Below, piece by piece: positions 54,947 through 61,517 of a stretch of 64,000 nucleotides of DNA (positions are counted from its first letter, which is position 1; each line of letters begins with the position of its first letter). Under the pieces are notes generated by a model. It made no database searches, had not been told where the DNA came from, and saw nothing but the letters and a program-made list of their open reading frames with translations. A program made the translations under genes and the position numbers. The stretch lies in NCBI GenBank assembly GCA_964567665.1, contig CAZMNN010000003.1, positions 1-64,000 on the forward strand, in the 5' to 3' direction. The DNA is from UBA1731 sp964567665. GTDB taxonomy: Bacteria > Verrucomicrobiota > Kiritimatiellia > RFP12 > UBA1067.

Positions 54947-55082
54947 CGTCGCTTCGCTCCTCTTTATCCATTCCCCTTGTCTGACGCATAAGGTCGAGAA
55001 CACGCTCAAGCGCGGCGGCGTTCCTGACGGCCTGCTCCTCCACCTGCCTGAGCAGCGTGATCTCAACCTCTGCATCGAACAC
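54936..55082 (-). CDS. Small helical prophage protein (48 aa)
   Basis: GTG 55082 to TGA 54936. The product (ITLLRQVEEQAVRNAAALER plus a charged tail) would be one amphipathic helix. It starts 3 bases after the stop of the 34-residue gene and overlaps the next gene's ATG, so three small frames are tightly packed. Coding status is inferred from packing and composition. Confidence 0.55.
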   Translation of the reverse strand: MFDAEVEITLLRQVEEQAVRNAAALERVLDLMRQTRGMDKEERSDDGQ

Positions 55083-55084
55083 TG

Positions 55085-55189
55085 TCACAGCGGTCCTCCG
55101 AGCCACACGTAGATTGCGAACGCAGCGCCGATCACATTCAATGCCATCACAATCGTGTTCGCCACCAGCCAGAATTTCCTGTCATTCAT
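55085..55189 (-). CDS. Small membrane protein (34 aa)
   Basis: ATG 55189, with AAGGAGG 9 bases upstream, the strongest ribosome site in this stretch. The product begins MNDRKFW, then has one hydrophobic helix (VANTIVMALNVIGAAFAIYVW) and ends LGGPL. Size and single helix fit a phage membrane micropeptide of unknown role. Confidence 0.65.
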   Translation of the reverse strand: MNDRKFWLVANTIVMALNVIGAAFAIYVWLGGPL

Positions 55190-55242
55190 CGCTCGTTCCT
55201 CCTTGTTTTTGCTGTGGGGTTCGGGGCGCAAGCCCCGTCCGT

Positions 55243-55923
55243 TCAAAACTCCTCCAAGTGCCTTTTAAGAGCCTCGTAAAGATCGCCTAAACGCTCCTTG
55301 CAGACCCTCGTCGCCTTCTCGTCGAGAAACGGCACGGCATCCATCACCGCCGACTTGTCGAGACCCCTCATCACACCCGACCAGATCGCCGCCGCCTCTT
55401 CGCTCTTCTTGAGCTTCGGAAGCGGCGCCGCCTCAGCCTTCGGCCGCCCAACCTTGCCGCACTTGCCGTAGGCGAACTTAAAATACATCTGCTCAAGCTT
55501 CCGACGGCTCGTCGCATCGGCGAAAAGCTCGTCTCGCCTCTCAAGCACCTCCGCGTCAACCGTCACCGTCTCAGCGTTCGGAGTCGTGACCTCCGTCTGA
55601 TCGAGAAGCGCCGCAATCGCCACCGTCCCGCCGCCAAGCATCGCGACTGCACGCTTCGCGCAATCCTTGTATCCCATAGCGGCGTTGTAGCCGATCTCCG
55701 GACAGTTCTCCGCAAGCCATCCCTTCAAACCTTCGCACTCGCCCTTGCCTCTACCTTCCCCCAGGAACTGCTCCCAGCAGATAAGCATCGCGCCGAACTT
55801 CACGCGTTCACGGAACGAGGTGCGCTCCGCCGCCACGACAACCTTGTACTGCTCGAGGAGCTGTGCCGCCGTTGCCTTGTCCTGGTCGACTTTAACGACC
55901 GCCGTCTTCTTTGCCTTTGCCAT
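55243..55923 (-). CDS. Prophage early protein of unknown function
   Basis: 226 residues, Lys/Ala-rich at the start (MAKAKKTAVVKVDQDKATAA). Its middle contains RVKFGAMLICWEQFL and GLKGWLAENCPEIGYNAAMGY, somewhat like DUF3102-type phage proteins, though I cannot confirm this. It is the second gene of the early operon, 21 bp from the Ner-like gene. Confidence 0.65.
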   Translation of the reverse strand: MAKAKKTAVVKVDQDKATAAQLLEQYKVVVAAERTSFRERVKFGAMLICWEQFLGEGRGKGECEGLKGWLAENCPEIGYNAAMGYKDCAKRAVAMLGGGTVAIAALLDQTEVTTPNAETVTVDAEVLERRDELFADATSRRKLEQMYFKFAYGKCGKVGRPKAEAAPLPKLKKSEEAAAIWSGVMRGLDKSAVMDAVPFLDEKATRVCKERLGDLYEALKRHLEEF

Positions 55924-55944
55924 TTCTTTTCCCTTTCTTGTATG

Positions 55945-56142
55945 TCAATCAAAGATCCGTCCGTCAATCGTTTGCGTCACCCCGAGCCGGGCAAGCCCGC
56001 GCCTCAGCCGAGCGCTCGGTTTGCGGTGGCCGTGCAGCACGTACGACAGATGCACGCGCGAACAGCCCAGCCACTTCGCCGCCGAGGTAAGCCCGCGATA
56101 GACCACCCGGACTTCCTCTACCTTTTCAAGCTTCACTTTCAT
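55945..56142 (-). CDS. Ner/Cro-like HTH regulator
   Basis: 65 residues. TSAAKWLGCSRVHLSYVLHGHRKPS forms a helix-turn-helix. It is the first gene of the leftward early operon, facing the repressor gene, the same place as ner in Mu. GAGGAGAGGAAG precedes the ATG. It would shut down early and repressor transcription after induction. Confidence 0.75.
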   Translation of the reverse strand: MKVKLEKVEEVRVVYRGLTSAAKWLGCSRVHLSYVLHGHRKPSARLRRGLARLGVTQTIDGRIFD

Positions 56143-56169
56143 CTTCCTCTCCTCTTGTTACGCCTTTGT

Positions 56170-56229
56170 GTTATACTTCCTGTATCTGGTAAACAGAAAC
56201 GGCGCGTATTATTACACTTTCGGTGTAAT
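56170..56229. promoter_or_regulatory. Early/repressor divergent control region with operator
   Basis: A perfect 7-bp inverted repeat, ATTACACTTTCGGTGTAAT (56211-56229), lies 26 bp before the repressor start. A TATAAC -10 for the leftward early operon reads from 56175 to 56170. The inverted repeat should be the repressor's operator. A similar 17-bp repeat lies inside the repressor gene (56451-56467). Confidence 0.65.
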
Positions 56230-56254
56230 GTGTCAATGCAGAAAGTGAAACGAA

Positions 56255-56596
56255 GTGAAAAATTCTTACGAGATCATTTTGCCTCTCATGGCGGAGAGAG
56301 GCATAGATAAGAAGAAACTTGCAGAAATTGCAGGGGTATATCCTTCTGCCGTTACAAAATGGGCTAAAGGCGGTGCCATCAGAATAAGTCAACTGGAGAA
56401 GATTGCTGTTTTCTTTGGTGTGGAAGTGCGCGACCTGATGCCGGGCAATGTTTCACCTTCGGTGAAATCTATTAGCGATGAGGTGAAATACTGGAAAGAT
56501 CGAGCCCTTGATGCAGAGGGGAAATTACAACTTGTGAAAAAGGCACTGAGCCATGCCCTTAAAGGCTTTGAGGAATTGCAGGAGGCGGTAAGATGA
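56255..56596 (+). CDS. Prophage repressor (XRE-type HTH)
   Basis: 113 residues starting at GTG 56255. HTH: KKKLAEIAGVYPSAVTKWAKGGAIRISQLEKIA. The C-terminal ~45 residues are a coiled coil (KYWKDRALDAEGKLQLVKKAL), suitable for dimerisation. There is no protease or LexA-type domain, so induction would not depend on RecA-driven self-cleavage. It faces the early operon and precedes two small overlapping genes. Composition is more AT-rich than the rest of the window. Confidence 0.85.
   Translation: MKNSYEIILPLMAERGIDKKKLAEIAGVYPSAVTKWAKGGAIRISQLEKIAVFFGVEVRDLMPGNVSPSVKSISDEVKYWKDRALDAEGKLQLVKKALSHALKGFEELQEAVR
56451..56489 (+). promoter_or_regulatory. Operator-like repeats inside the repressor gene
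   Basis: TTTCACCTTCGGTGAAA (56451-56467) is a perfect inverted repeat that matches the upstream operator core at 14 of 17 positions. A further half-site, GGTGAAAT, recurs at 56482, exactly 21 bp after the one at 56461. These may let the repressor bind its own coding region. Confidence 0.55.
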
Positions 56597-56904
56597 AGTG
56601 GACAAGACCACAAGGTATTACCACCTTCCCATTTGGGCACGTTGAGGCACCGATAAGTGTTAATTCAGATGAAGGATGTTTAGAGACGATCGTAACATAC
56701 GGCAAAGAAGATCTTTTCAATCTTGTGCAGAGCATATCTTGCTATTACAAATTGAAATCAGACAGAACACAAAGGCAAGATGAAATTGCAGACCTTATGC
56801 TTAAGGCCTCAAAGCTTATTAAAAAAGAAAAAGGTGTTGTTGGCAGACTTTGGTCTCCAATAATAATTCAAAAGCCTGACAACAAGAAAGAGGAAGAGAA
56901 ATGA
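56593..56904 (+). CDS. Small prophage protein co-transcribed with the repressor
   Basis: 103 residues. ATG overlaps the repressor stop (ATGA) with GGAGG in the repressor's last codons. The protein has a hydrophobic middle (LVQSISCYYKL), then a Lys-rich helix, and ends EEEK. The next gene overlaps its stop. No family recognised. Base composition is AT-rich like the repressor. Confidence 0.65.
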   Translation: MKWTRPQGITTFPFGHVEAPISVNSDEGCLETIVTYGKEDLFNLVQSISCYYKLKSDRTQRQDEIADLMLKASKLIKKEKGVVGRLWSPIIIQKPDNKKEEEK

Positions 56905-57071
56905 GCGAGAAAAACCTAGTCACCAATAATAGGCCGGTACCGGTAGAAGACCGCAGGCCGCTGATAAACAGCGAAAGAACTTCGGATGGGCACAGAGTGG
57001 TCAACGAGAACTACCGCAACTATTCGGAAGTGGATCGCGACGCACCTCCTCCGCCACCTTCTGACAAATAA
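56901..57071 (+). CDS. Small hydrophilic prophage protein (56 aa)
   Basis: ATG 56901 overlaps the preceding stop; AGAGGAAG lies upstream. The product is highly charged with a proline run near the end (DAPPPPPSDK) and probably unfolded. Three overlapping genes make up the repressor transcript. Confidence 0.6.
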   Translation: MSEKNLVTNNRPVPVEDRRPLINSERTSDGHRVVNENYRNYSEVDRDAPPPPPSDK

Positions 57072-57080
57072 TAAAGCTTA

Positions 57081-57089
57081 TGGTACAAT
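57081..57089 (+). promoter_or_regulatory. Extended -10 before the two-helix membrane protein gene
   Basis: TGGTACAAT, 25 bp before ATG 57114, has the TGnTAnAAT form of the host promoters in this window. It suggests the next gene is expressed on its own in the lysogen. Confidence 0.55.
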
Positions 57090-57113
57090 CCGCCGCCGAA
57101 AGGACGATTCATC

Positions 57114-57641
57114 ATGGCGGACGAAACTATAGACAGAGAGTTTTGGAACTTGCGCTTCGGCTTGAGGCGCAGTTACTTCTACCACGAAAAGCGGGTGCTG
57201 TTTTGGCGAGTGGTTCTGTTTCTGGCCCATGGGCTTGAAACCGCTCTCACCTCGACGGCGGCAGCTTTCCTCTTCTGTGAATCAAACAAGAGCGTCACTC
57301 AATGGCTGGTGCTCGTATCGGCCATACTTTCTTTTGTTGTCGTATGGTTCGGAGCGGAAAAACGCATCCAGATCAATATGGAGAAGAAAGCGCGCTTCCT
57401 GGATCTCGAGGGCAAAATACCGGCAAAGAAAAATCGATACAGCGAAGAACTCCTTGATGAACTGTGCACCGAACGAAGAAATATCGAGCGTGATGACGAT
57501 GTGGTGCTGCCGTGCGTTTCAGCGCTTGCCAGAAATGATGCGTGCCGGGCTTTGGGCGTTCCTGAAGATAGGAAAATAAGTTTTATCGAACGCACCATAG
57601 GGCGCATCTTGCCTATTCCTTACGCTCTAAAGAAGGCATAG
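57114..57641 (+). CDS. Two-helix membrane protein, possibly SLATT-like
   Basis: 175 residues. Two membrane helices (about 29-54 and 63-80) sit between a cytosolic N-terminus (FWNLRFGLRRSYFYHEKR) and a long C-terminal helix starting AEKRIQINMEKKARFLDLE. Order, spacing and the final LDLE-type helix resemble SLATT pore-forming effectors of SMODS/SLOG defence systems. This is pattern matching only. It has its own promoter and terminator between repressor and late genes, the usual place for a cargo (moron) gene that protects the lysogen. Confidence 0.6.
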   Translation: MADETIDREFWNLRFGLRRSYFYHEKRVLFWRVVLFLAHGLETALTSTAAAFLFCESNKSVTQWLVLVSAILSFVVVWFGAEKRIQINMEKKARFLDLEGKIPAKKNRYSEELLDELCTERRNIERDDDVVLPCVSALARNDACRALGVPEDRKISFIERTIGRILPIPYALKKA

Positions 57642-57667
57642 CCCCAAACTCCTAACTCCTAACCCCC

Positions 57668-57693
57668 AACCGCCCCTTTGAGGGCGGTTTTTT
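57668..57693 (+). terminator. Intrinsic terminator after the two-helix gene
   Basis: AACCGCCC (57668-57675) pairs with GGGCGGTT (57682-57689) and runs into TTTTTT. It ends the cargo transcript 27 bp after the stop, separating it from the late genes. Confidence 0.88.
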
Positions 57694-57718
57694 AGTGCCT
57701 TGAAAGCACTTTAAAATC

Positions 57719-57744
57719 TTAAAATCCACCGCGGTGGATTTTAA
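57719..57744. repeat. Perfect 26-bp palindrome
   Basis: TTAAAATCCACCG followed by its exact reverse complement. It lies between the terminator and the late operon. With a zero-base loop it would not make a classical terminator, but it could extrude or bind a dimeric protein. The centre is CCGCGG. Confidence 0.85.
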
Positions 57745-57957
57745 CCTTCTTACCCCTTGTTCCTGTCTTCTCCACCATTTCCCGCGTTCCATTCTCCGCA
57801 TTCCGCGTTTTTGATTTAATCCGCGCCGTTCATCAGAACAGCTCATCCATCCTCCTTGTTTCATGGCGGCGGCTCGGCGTCGATAGCGGTACATAAGTTG
57901 CCGCCCGAGAACCCCTTCGGGGATTTGAGAGTGGAGAGTTGAGAGTGGAGAGAAAAA
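57745..57957. other. Non-coding spacer before the late genes
   Basis: I see no gene here. Near the end is the purine-rich repeat GAGAGTGGAGAG, present twice with GTT between, giving a ribosome site (GGAGAGAAAAA) for the DUF1353 gene. No clear sigma-70 promoter is seen, in line with a phage activator for late transcription. Confidence 0.5.
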
Positions 57958-58431
57958 ATGGCGCATCACATAAGACATAGGCTCCCAAAGCTGAGGGCGG
58001 CAGGAGACGGCACGACGCGCATCCTCGTGAAGGACTACGTGGAGACGCTTCGCCTCGTGCCAATCCTTCCCTTTGCCGTAACCATCTCGATCCGCTCCGG
58101 CTTCCGCACCGACGGCGCATCCGTCCCCGTTCCCCTCCGCCGCTTAATCGGCAATCCCTTCGACACCGTGCGGCTCATCGCCGCCGTCTGCCACGACGCC
58201 ATCTACGCAACGCACCTCGCGCCGCGCATCGTCGCCGACTTCATCTACTACCTCGCGCTTCGCCAATGTTCGCACATGCCGCGCGCCTACGCCTTCGCCG
58301 AATACCTCGCGCTCCGCGCCGGAGGCAAGGCCGCCTGGAACGAAAAGACGCCCTCCGATATCGCGGAAAACCGCAAGCTCGTGAGAGTGAGGTTCAAGGT
58401 TTATAAAAGGAGACACCATGAAAGAGAATAA
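57958..58431 (+). CDS. DUF1353 family phage protein
   Basis: 157 residues. SGFRTDGASVPVPLRRLIGNPF and CHDAIYATHLAPR match DUF1353, whose members occur near lysis genes of Mu-like and other phages and may be peptidases or structural accessories. GGAGAGAAAAA precedes the ATG. It overlaps the next gene by 14 bp. Confidence 0.85.
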   Translation: MAHHIRHRLPKLRAAGDGTTRILVKDYVETLRLVPILPFAVTISIRSGFRTDGASVPVPLRRLIGNPFDTVRLIAAVCHDAIYATHLAPRIVADFIYYLALRQCSHMPRAYAFAEYLALRAGGKAAWNEKTPSDIAENRKLVRVRFKVYKRRHHERE

Positions 58432-58870
58432 GCACACACCAGTACTTGACATCATCATCTTCGCCGTAGGCGTTGCGCTGCTCGCCATCTGCACCGGCTG
58501 CGCAACCAAGAGCCGCCACCTCGACATTGCCGGAGCCTACGTCAACCAGTCAGGCACGGTGGCGGTCGGCTCCATCGAGGTGCAGTCGGCTCCGGAGGGA
58601 GTCGAGTCGGCGATGGTCAGCTACGAGGACTCCGCCGCATGGTTCTCCGACGTGAAGGAGCACTCGATCCGCATCCTTCTCACCGGCACAAACTCCGTCA
58701 CCGCCGCTGACGGAATCGTCTCCAGCATCTGCGCCGCGTTCACCGCCACCGCACCCCAGCTTTCTCCCGCCAGGACCTCCGCGAACGATTCACCAATCGA
58801 ATCCGGGCCGTACGGCAATTCTTCTGTTGTCAAAAAAGGCGGTGCGACAGGCACAGCGGGAGAACTTTGA
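58418..58870 (+). CDS. Prophage lipoprotein
   Basis: 150 residues. A hydrophobic signal (LDIIIFAVGVALLAICTGC) ends in a Cys preceded by Thr-Gly, a plausible lipobox. The rest is mature periplasmic protein with beta-type sequence (GTVAVGSIEVQSAPEGVES). The location among lysis/packaging genes suggests an envelope role such as a spanin. AGGAG precedes ATG 58418. Confidence 0.65.
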   Translation: MKENKHTPVLDIIIFAVGVALLAICTGCATKSRHLDIAGAYVNQSGTVAVGSIEVQSAPEGVESAMVSYEDSAAWFSDVKEHSIRILLTGTNSVTAADGIVSSICAAFTATAPQLSPARTSANDSPIESGPYGNSSVVKKGGATGTAGEL

Positions 58871-58873
58871 TTT

Positions 58874-59248
58874 ATGGAAACGACAGGCATAGCGATATCA
58901 TCGGGCGTGGTCGGCGCGATCTGCGGCGTGGTGGCAGCATGGATCAAGGCGAGGTACGGCAAGACGCAGATCCCGCAGCCGCTCAACACAACCTCCGTCG
59001 GCCCTTACGTGACGGTAGGCGAGTGCAAGCAGCACCGCTGCGCGATCGGTGAGCGCATCCGCACCGAACACGAGATGCTACAGAACATCATGGACAAGCT
59101 CGACGAGAACGACCGCCGGGACGAGGAACGCGCCAAATCCACCCACGCCAGGATCGATCCGCTCATCGAGGAGATAGGCTCGATCATGGGCAAGATCGAA
59201 TACATCGGAAAGGTGGCGCTCGCCGCTACCGCGGGAGGCAAGAAATGA
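58874..59248 (+). CDS. Membrane-anchored coiled-coil protein (DUF2730-like)
   Basis: 124 residues. It has one N-terminal helix (GIAISSGVVGAICGVVAAWI), a Cys-containing linker (VGECKQHRCAIGERI) and a long coiled coil (MLQNIMDKLDENDRRDEERAKS). The layout matches the DUF2730 protein (Mu gp25) found just before the terminase genes. The role is unknown. Confidence 0.65.
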   Translation: METTGIAISSGVVGAICGVVAAWIKARYGKTQIPQPLNTTSVGPYVTVGECKQHRCAIGERIRTEHEMLQNIMDKLDENDRRDEERAKSTHARIDPLIEEIGSIMGKIEYIGKVALAATAGGKK

Positions 59249-59493
59249 AAAACGAACTGATACAGAAGTCGATACTTACGATCCTCAACCGCCTGGAGAG
59301 CGTGTATCTCCGCGAGGCGACGCTTGCCGCCGAGGTTGAGATAGCCATCGACCGCACGCTCAAGGCGGGCGAGTTCGCCGACGAGCTGCGCTTCCTGCAG
59401 ACGCGCGAGCTCATCGAGAAGGACTACACGCTCCTCGACGAGCCGATGTGGCACATCACCGGCAAGGGCAAGGCCGCGCTCGGAGGTCTCTGA
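59245..59493 (+). CDS. Small winged-helix-like prophage protein
   Basis: 82 residues. The pattern of helices and the ending YTLLDEPMWHITGKGKAAL resemble a winged-helix domain of ArsR/PadR style. The ATG overlaps the previous stop (ATGA). In Mu-like phages a similar small protein stands before the terminase. The function is not known. Confidence 0.65.
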   Translation: MKNELIQKSILTILNRLESVYLREATLAAEVEIAIDRTLKAGEFADELRFLQTRELIEKDYTLLDEPMWHITGKGKAALGGL

Positions 59494-59496
59494 TCC

Positions 59497-60066
59497 ATGA
59501 AGCTCGAAAAGCCCAGAAGCGATTCCTGGTACGCGGACCTCTCCGACGAGCAGCTCTGGCAGCTGTGGGAGGTGGCCAAGCGCGAACCGTGGTTCAAGGT
59601 GAAGGCCTACGCCGAAAAGGAGCTGGGCGTCACGCGCAACATCTCCCACGGCGGGTTCTACCGCTGGAAGAGCTGGATGCGCGAGCAGGAGAGCGAGCAC
59701 CGTCTGTACGAGGCGCGCGTCGCCACGATGGAGATCGACGAGCTCGCCGCCAAGGTCGGGCTCGAGGACGAAAAGGCGATAGCCGCCTACAAGTCGCTCG
59801 CCGCCGAAGCCGCCCTCAGAACCGGATCGGCGAAACAGGCGGCGAAGTTCATCGAGATGGCGACCGCCATCCAGGACCGCATCCTCCACACGAAGGAGCT
59901 TGCGCTGAAGGAACGCGCCCAGGGAACGAAGGACGAGCAGCTCAAGCTCGCCCGCGAGAAGTTCGAGGCGGCGGAGAGGCGCCTTGCCGCCGTGCAGTGC
60001 GCCGTGGACGACGCCAAACTCACCGACGCCGACAAGCTTGCCAGGATCAAGGAGATTTTCGGCTGA
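59497..60066 (+). CDS. Small terminase / Mu gp27-like protein
   Basis: 189 residues. DSWYADLSDEQLWQLWEVAK and NISHGGFYRWKSWMREQESEH fit the DUF3486/gp27 family that precedes the large terminase in Mu-like phages. A long helical C-terminus follows. It would bind phage DNA and recruit the motor. Its stop overlaps the next start (TGATG). Confidence 0.75.
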   Translation: MKLEKPRSDSWYADLSDEQLWQLWEVAKREPWFKVKAYAEKELGVTRNISHGGFYRWKSWMREQESEHRLYEARVATMEIDELAAKVGLEDEKAIAAYKSLAAEAALRTGSAKQAAKFIEMATAIQDRILHTKELALKERAQGTKDEQLKLAREKFEAAERRLAAVQCAVDDAKLTDADKLARIKEIFG

Positions 60067-61517
60067 TGAAGCTCATCGACTATCTGCTTTCGTTCCAGCG
60101 CCGCCTTGCGAACTCCGCATCACGGTTCGTGATCGCGCTCTGGTCGCGGCAGACGGGCAAGGGCTTCACCACGTCGTTCATCGCATCACGCGGCGCGATG
60201 ACAGAGATCCGCTCGAAGTGGCTCATCGTCGCACCCACGGAGCGCCAGTCTCTCGAGACGCTCGACAAGTGCAAGGACTGGATCAAGGCCGCCAACATCA
60301 CCGTCGCGGATTCCGAGGAGGAGTTCGACGCTCTCGAGAAAGGCTCGAAGGTCAAGGCGAAGGTCATCGAGCTCGCGAACGGATCGAAGATTTACGCGCT
60401 CCCGGGAAAACCCGCCTCGCTGCGCGGCTTCACCGGCTATCTTATCATCGACGAGTTCGCATTCTTCGAGGACCAGAAAGAGGTGTGGAAAGCCGTCTTC
60501 GCCGTCATCGTGAACCCGATGGCGTCGATCAAGCGCGTCATCATCACATCTACGCCGAACGGCCAGGGCGACATGTTCCACAAGCTGGTCGACGAAAACC
60601 TCCTGAACCCCAACCAGAAGCGCAAGGTCAAATGGGAGGTGCAGAAGGTCACGATCCACGAAGCGGCGAAGGAATGGGAGTCGGCAGGCAAGCTCGGCAC
60701 CGTCATCGACGAGGATACGGGCAAGGAGCGCCCCAAGACCGCCGAGGAGTACGTCGCCGAGGTGCGCGAAGCGTTCGACACGCCGGAGGCGTGGCCGCAG
60801 GAGTTCGAGTGCGAGTTCCTTGACACATCCTCAAATCTCCTTACCTACGAGATGATCACCGCCGCCGAATCCATCGACGCCACAGAGCACGGCTTCGACC
60901 CCGACGAGGCAGGCGAGTTCTACGGCGGCTTCGACTTCGGCGGCATCACCGACCCCGCCGTGTTCTGGTACGCCAAGAAGGTAGGCGAGAACCTGATTAC
61001 GAGGGACGTCCTTTCTCTCAAGGGGCTCGATACCGTCGACATGCTTGAAGCGTGCGACAGCCGCATCGCCAAATGCCGCCGCGTGTGCGTGGACTACACC
61101 GGCCCCGGACGCGGCTTCGGGGATGTGGCCGCAAAGAAGTACGGCGAGTTCGACCCCGACCCGAAGAAGTTTCTCCAGGGCAAGATCGAGAAGTTCACAT
61201 TCTCCGAGCCGTCGAAGCGCGAGCTTTTCACGAAGTTCCGCCTCTGCTTCGGCAAGGTCGTCACCTTCTTCATCCCGCACGCCGACTGGATCCGGCACGA
61301 CTTCCATGCGATGCAGATGATCGTCAGCGGCAACGACTACAAGTTCTGGTCGCCGCGCACGAGCGCCGGCCACTCGGACGGATGCTGCGCCGCCGCCCTC
61401 TGCAAACGCGCCGCAGGGTTCGGAGGAGGATACATCCCCCCGCCCAGAAAAATCATCGGCGCGATCTCGACCACCGTCAAGAGAATGCGCAACAGCTTCT
61501 CCAGGAGATTTGCATGA
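60066..61517 (+). CDS. Terminase large subunit (Mu gp28-like)
   Basis: 483 residues. ATPase with Walker-A-like WSRQTGKGFTTS (27-36), Walker B YLIIDEFAFFED (about 125-136) and coupling region VIITSTPNGQGD. The nuclease domain opens with YGGFDFGGITDPAVF (about 295). It pumps phage DNA into proheads. I use the ATG at 60066; the frame stays open upstream inside the gp27-like gene, but that is overlap, not a longer protein. Confidence 0.92.
   Translation: MKLIDYLLSFQRRLANSASRFVIALWSRQTGKGFTTSFIASRGAMTEIRSKWLIVAPTERQSLETLDKCKDWIKAANITVADSEEEFDALEKGSKVKAKVIELANGSKIYALPGKPASLRGFTGYLIIDEFAFFEDQKEVWKAVFAVIVNPMASIKRVIITSTPNGQGDMFHKLVDENLLNPNQKRKVKWEVQKVTIHEAAKEWESAGKLGTVIDEDTGKERPKTAEEYVAEVREAFDTPEAWPQEFECEFLDTSSNLLTYEMITAAESIDATEHGFDPDEAGEFYGGFDFGGITDPAVFWYAKKVGENLITRDVLSLKGLDTVDMLEACDSRIAKCRRVCVDYTGPGRGFGDVAAKKYGEFDPDPKKFLQGKIEKFTFSEPSKRELFTKFRLCFGKVVTFFIPHADWIRHDFHAMQMIVSGNDYKFWSPRTSAGHSDGCCAAALCKRAAGFGGGYIPPPRKIIGAISTTVKRMRNSFSRRFA

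Noticed and set aside
59448..60065. Upstream extension of the terminase frame
   Set aside because: The stretch overlaps the gp27-like gene in another frame and reads as Arg/Gly/Ala-rich noise. The real start is ATG 60066, which overlaps the gp27-like stop.
61052..61513. Upstream extension of the portal frame
   Set aside because: It lies inside the terminase nuclease domain. The portal begins at ATG 61514, overlapping the terminase stop.
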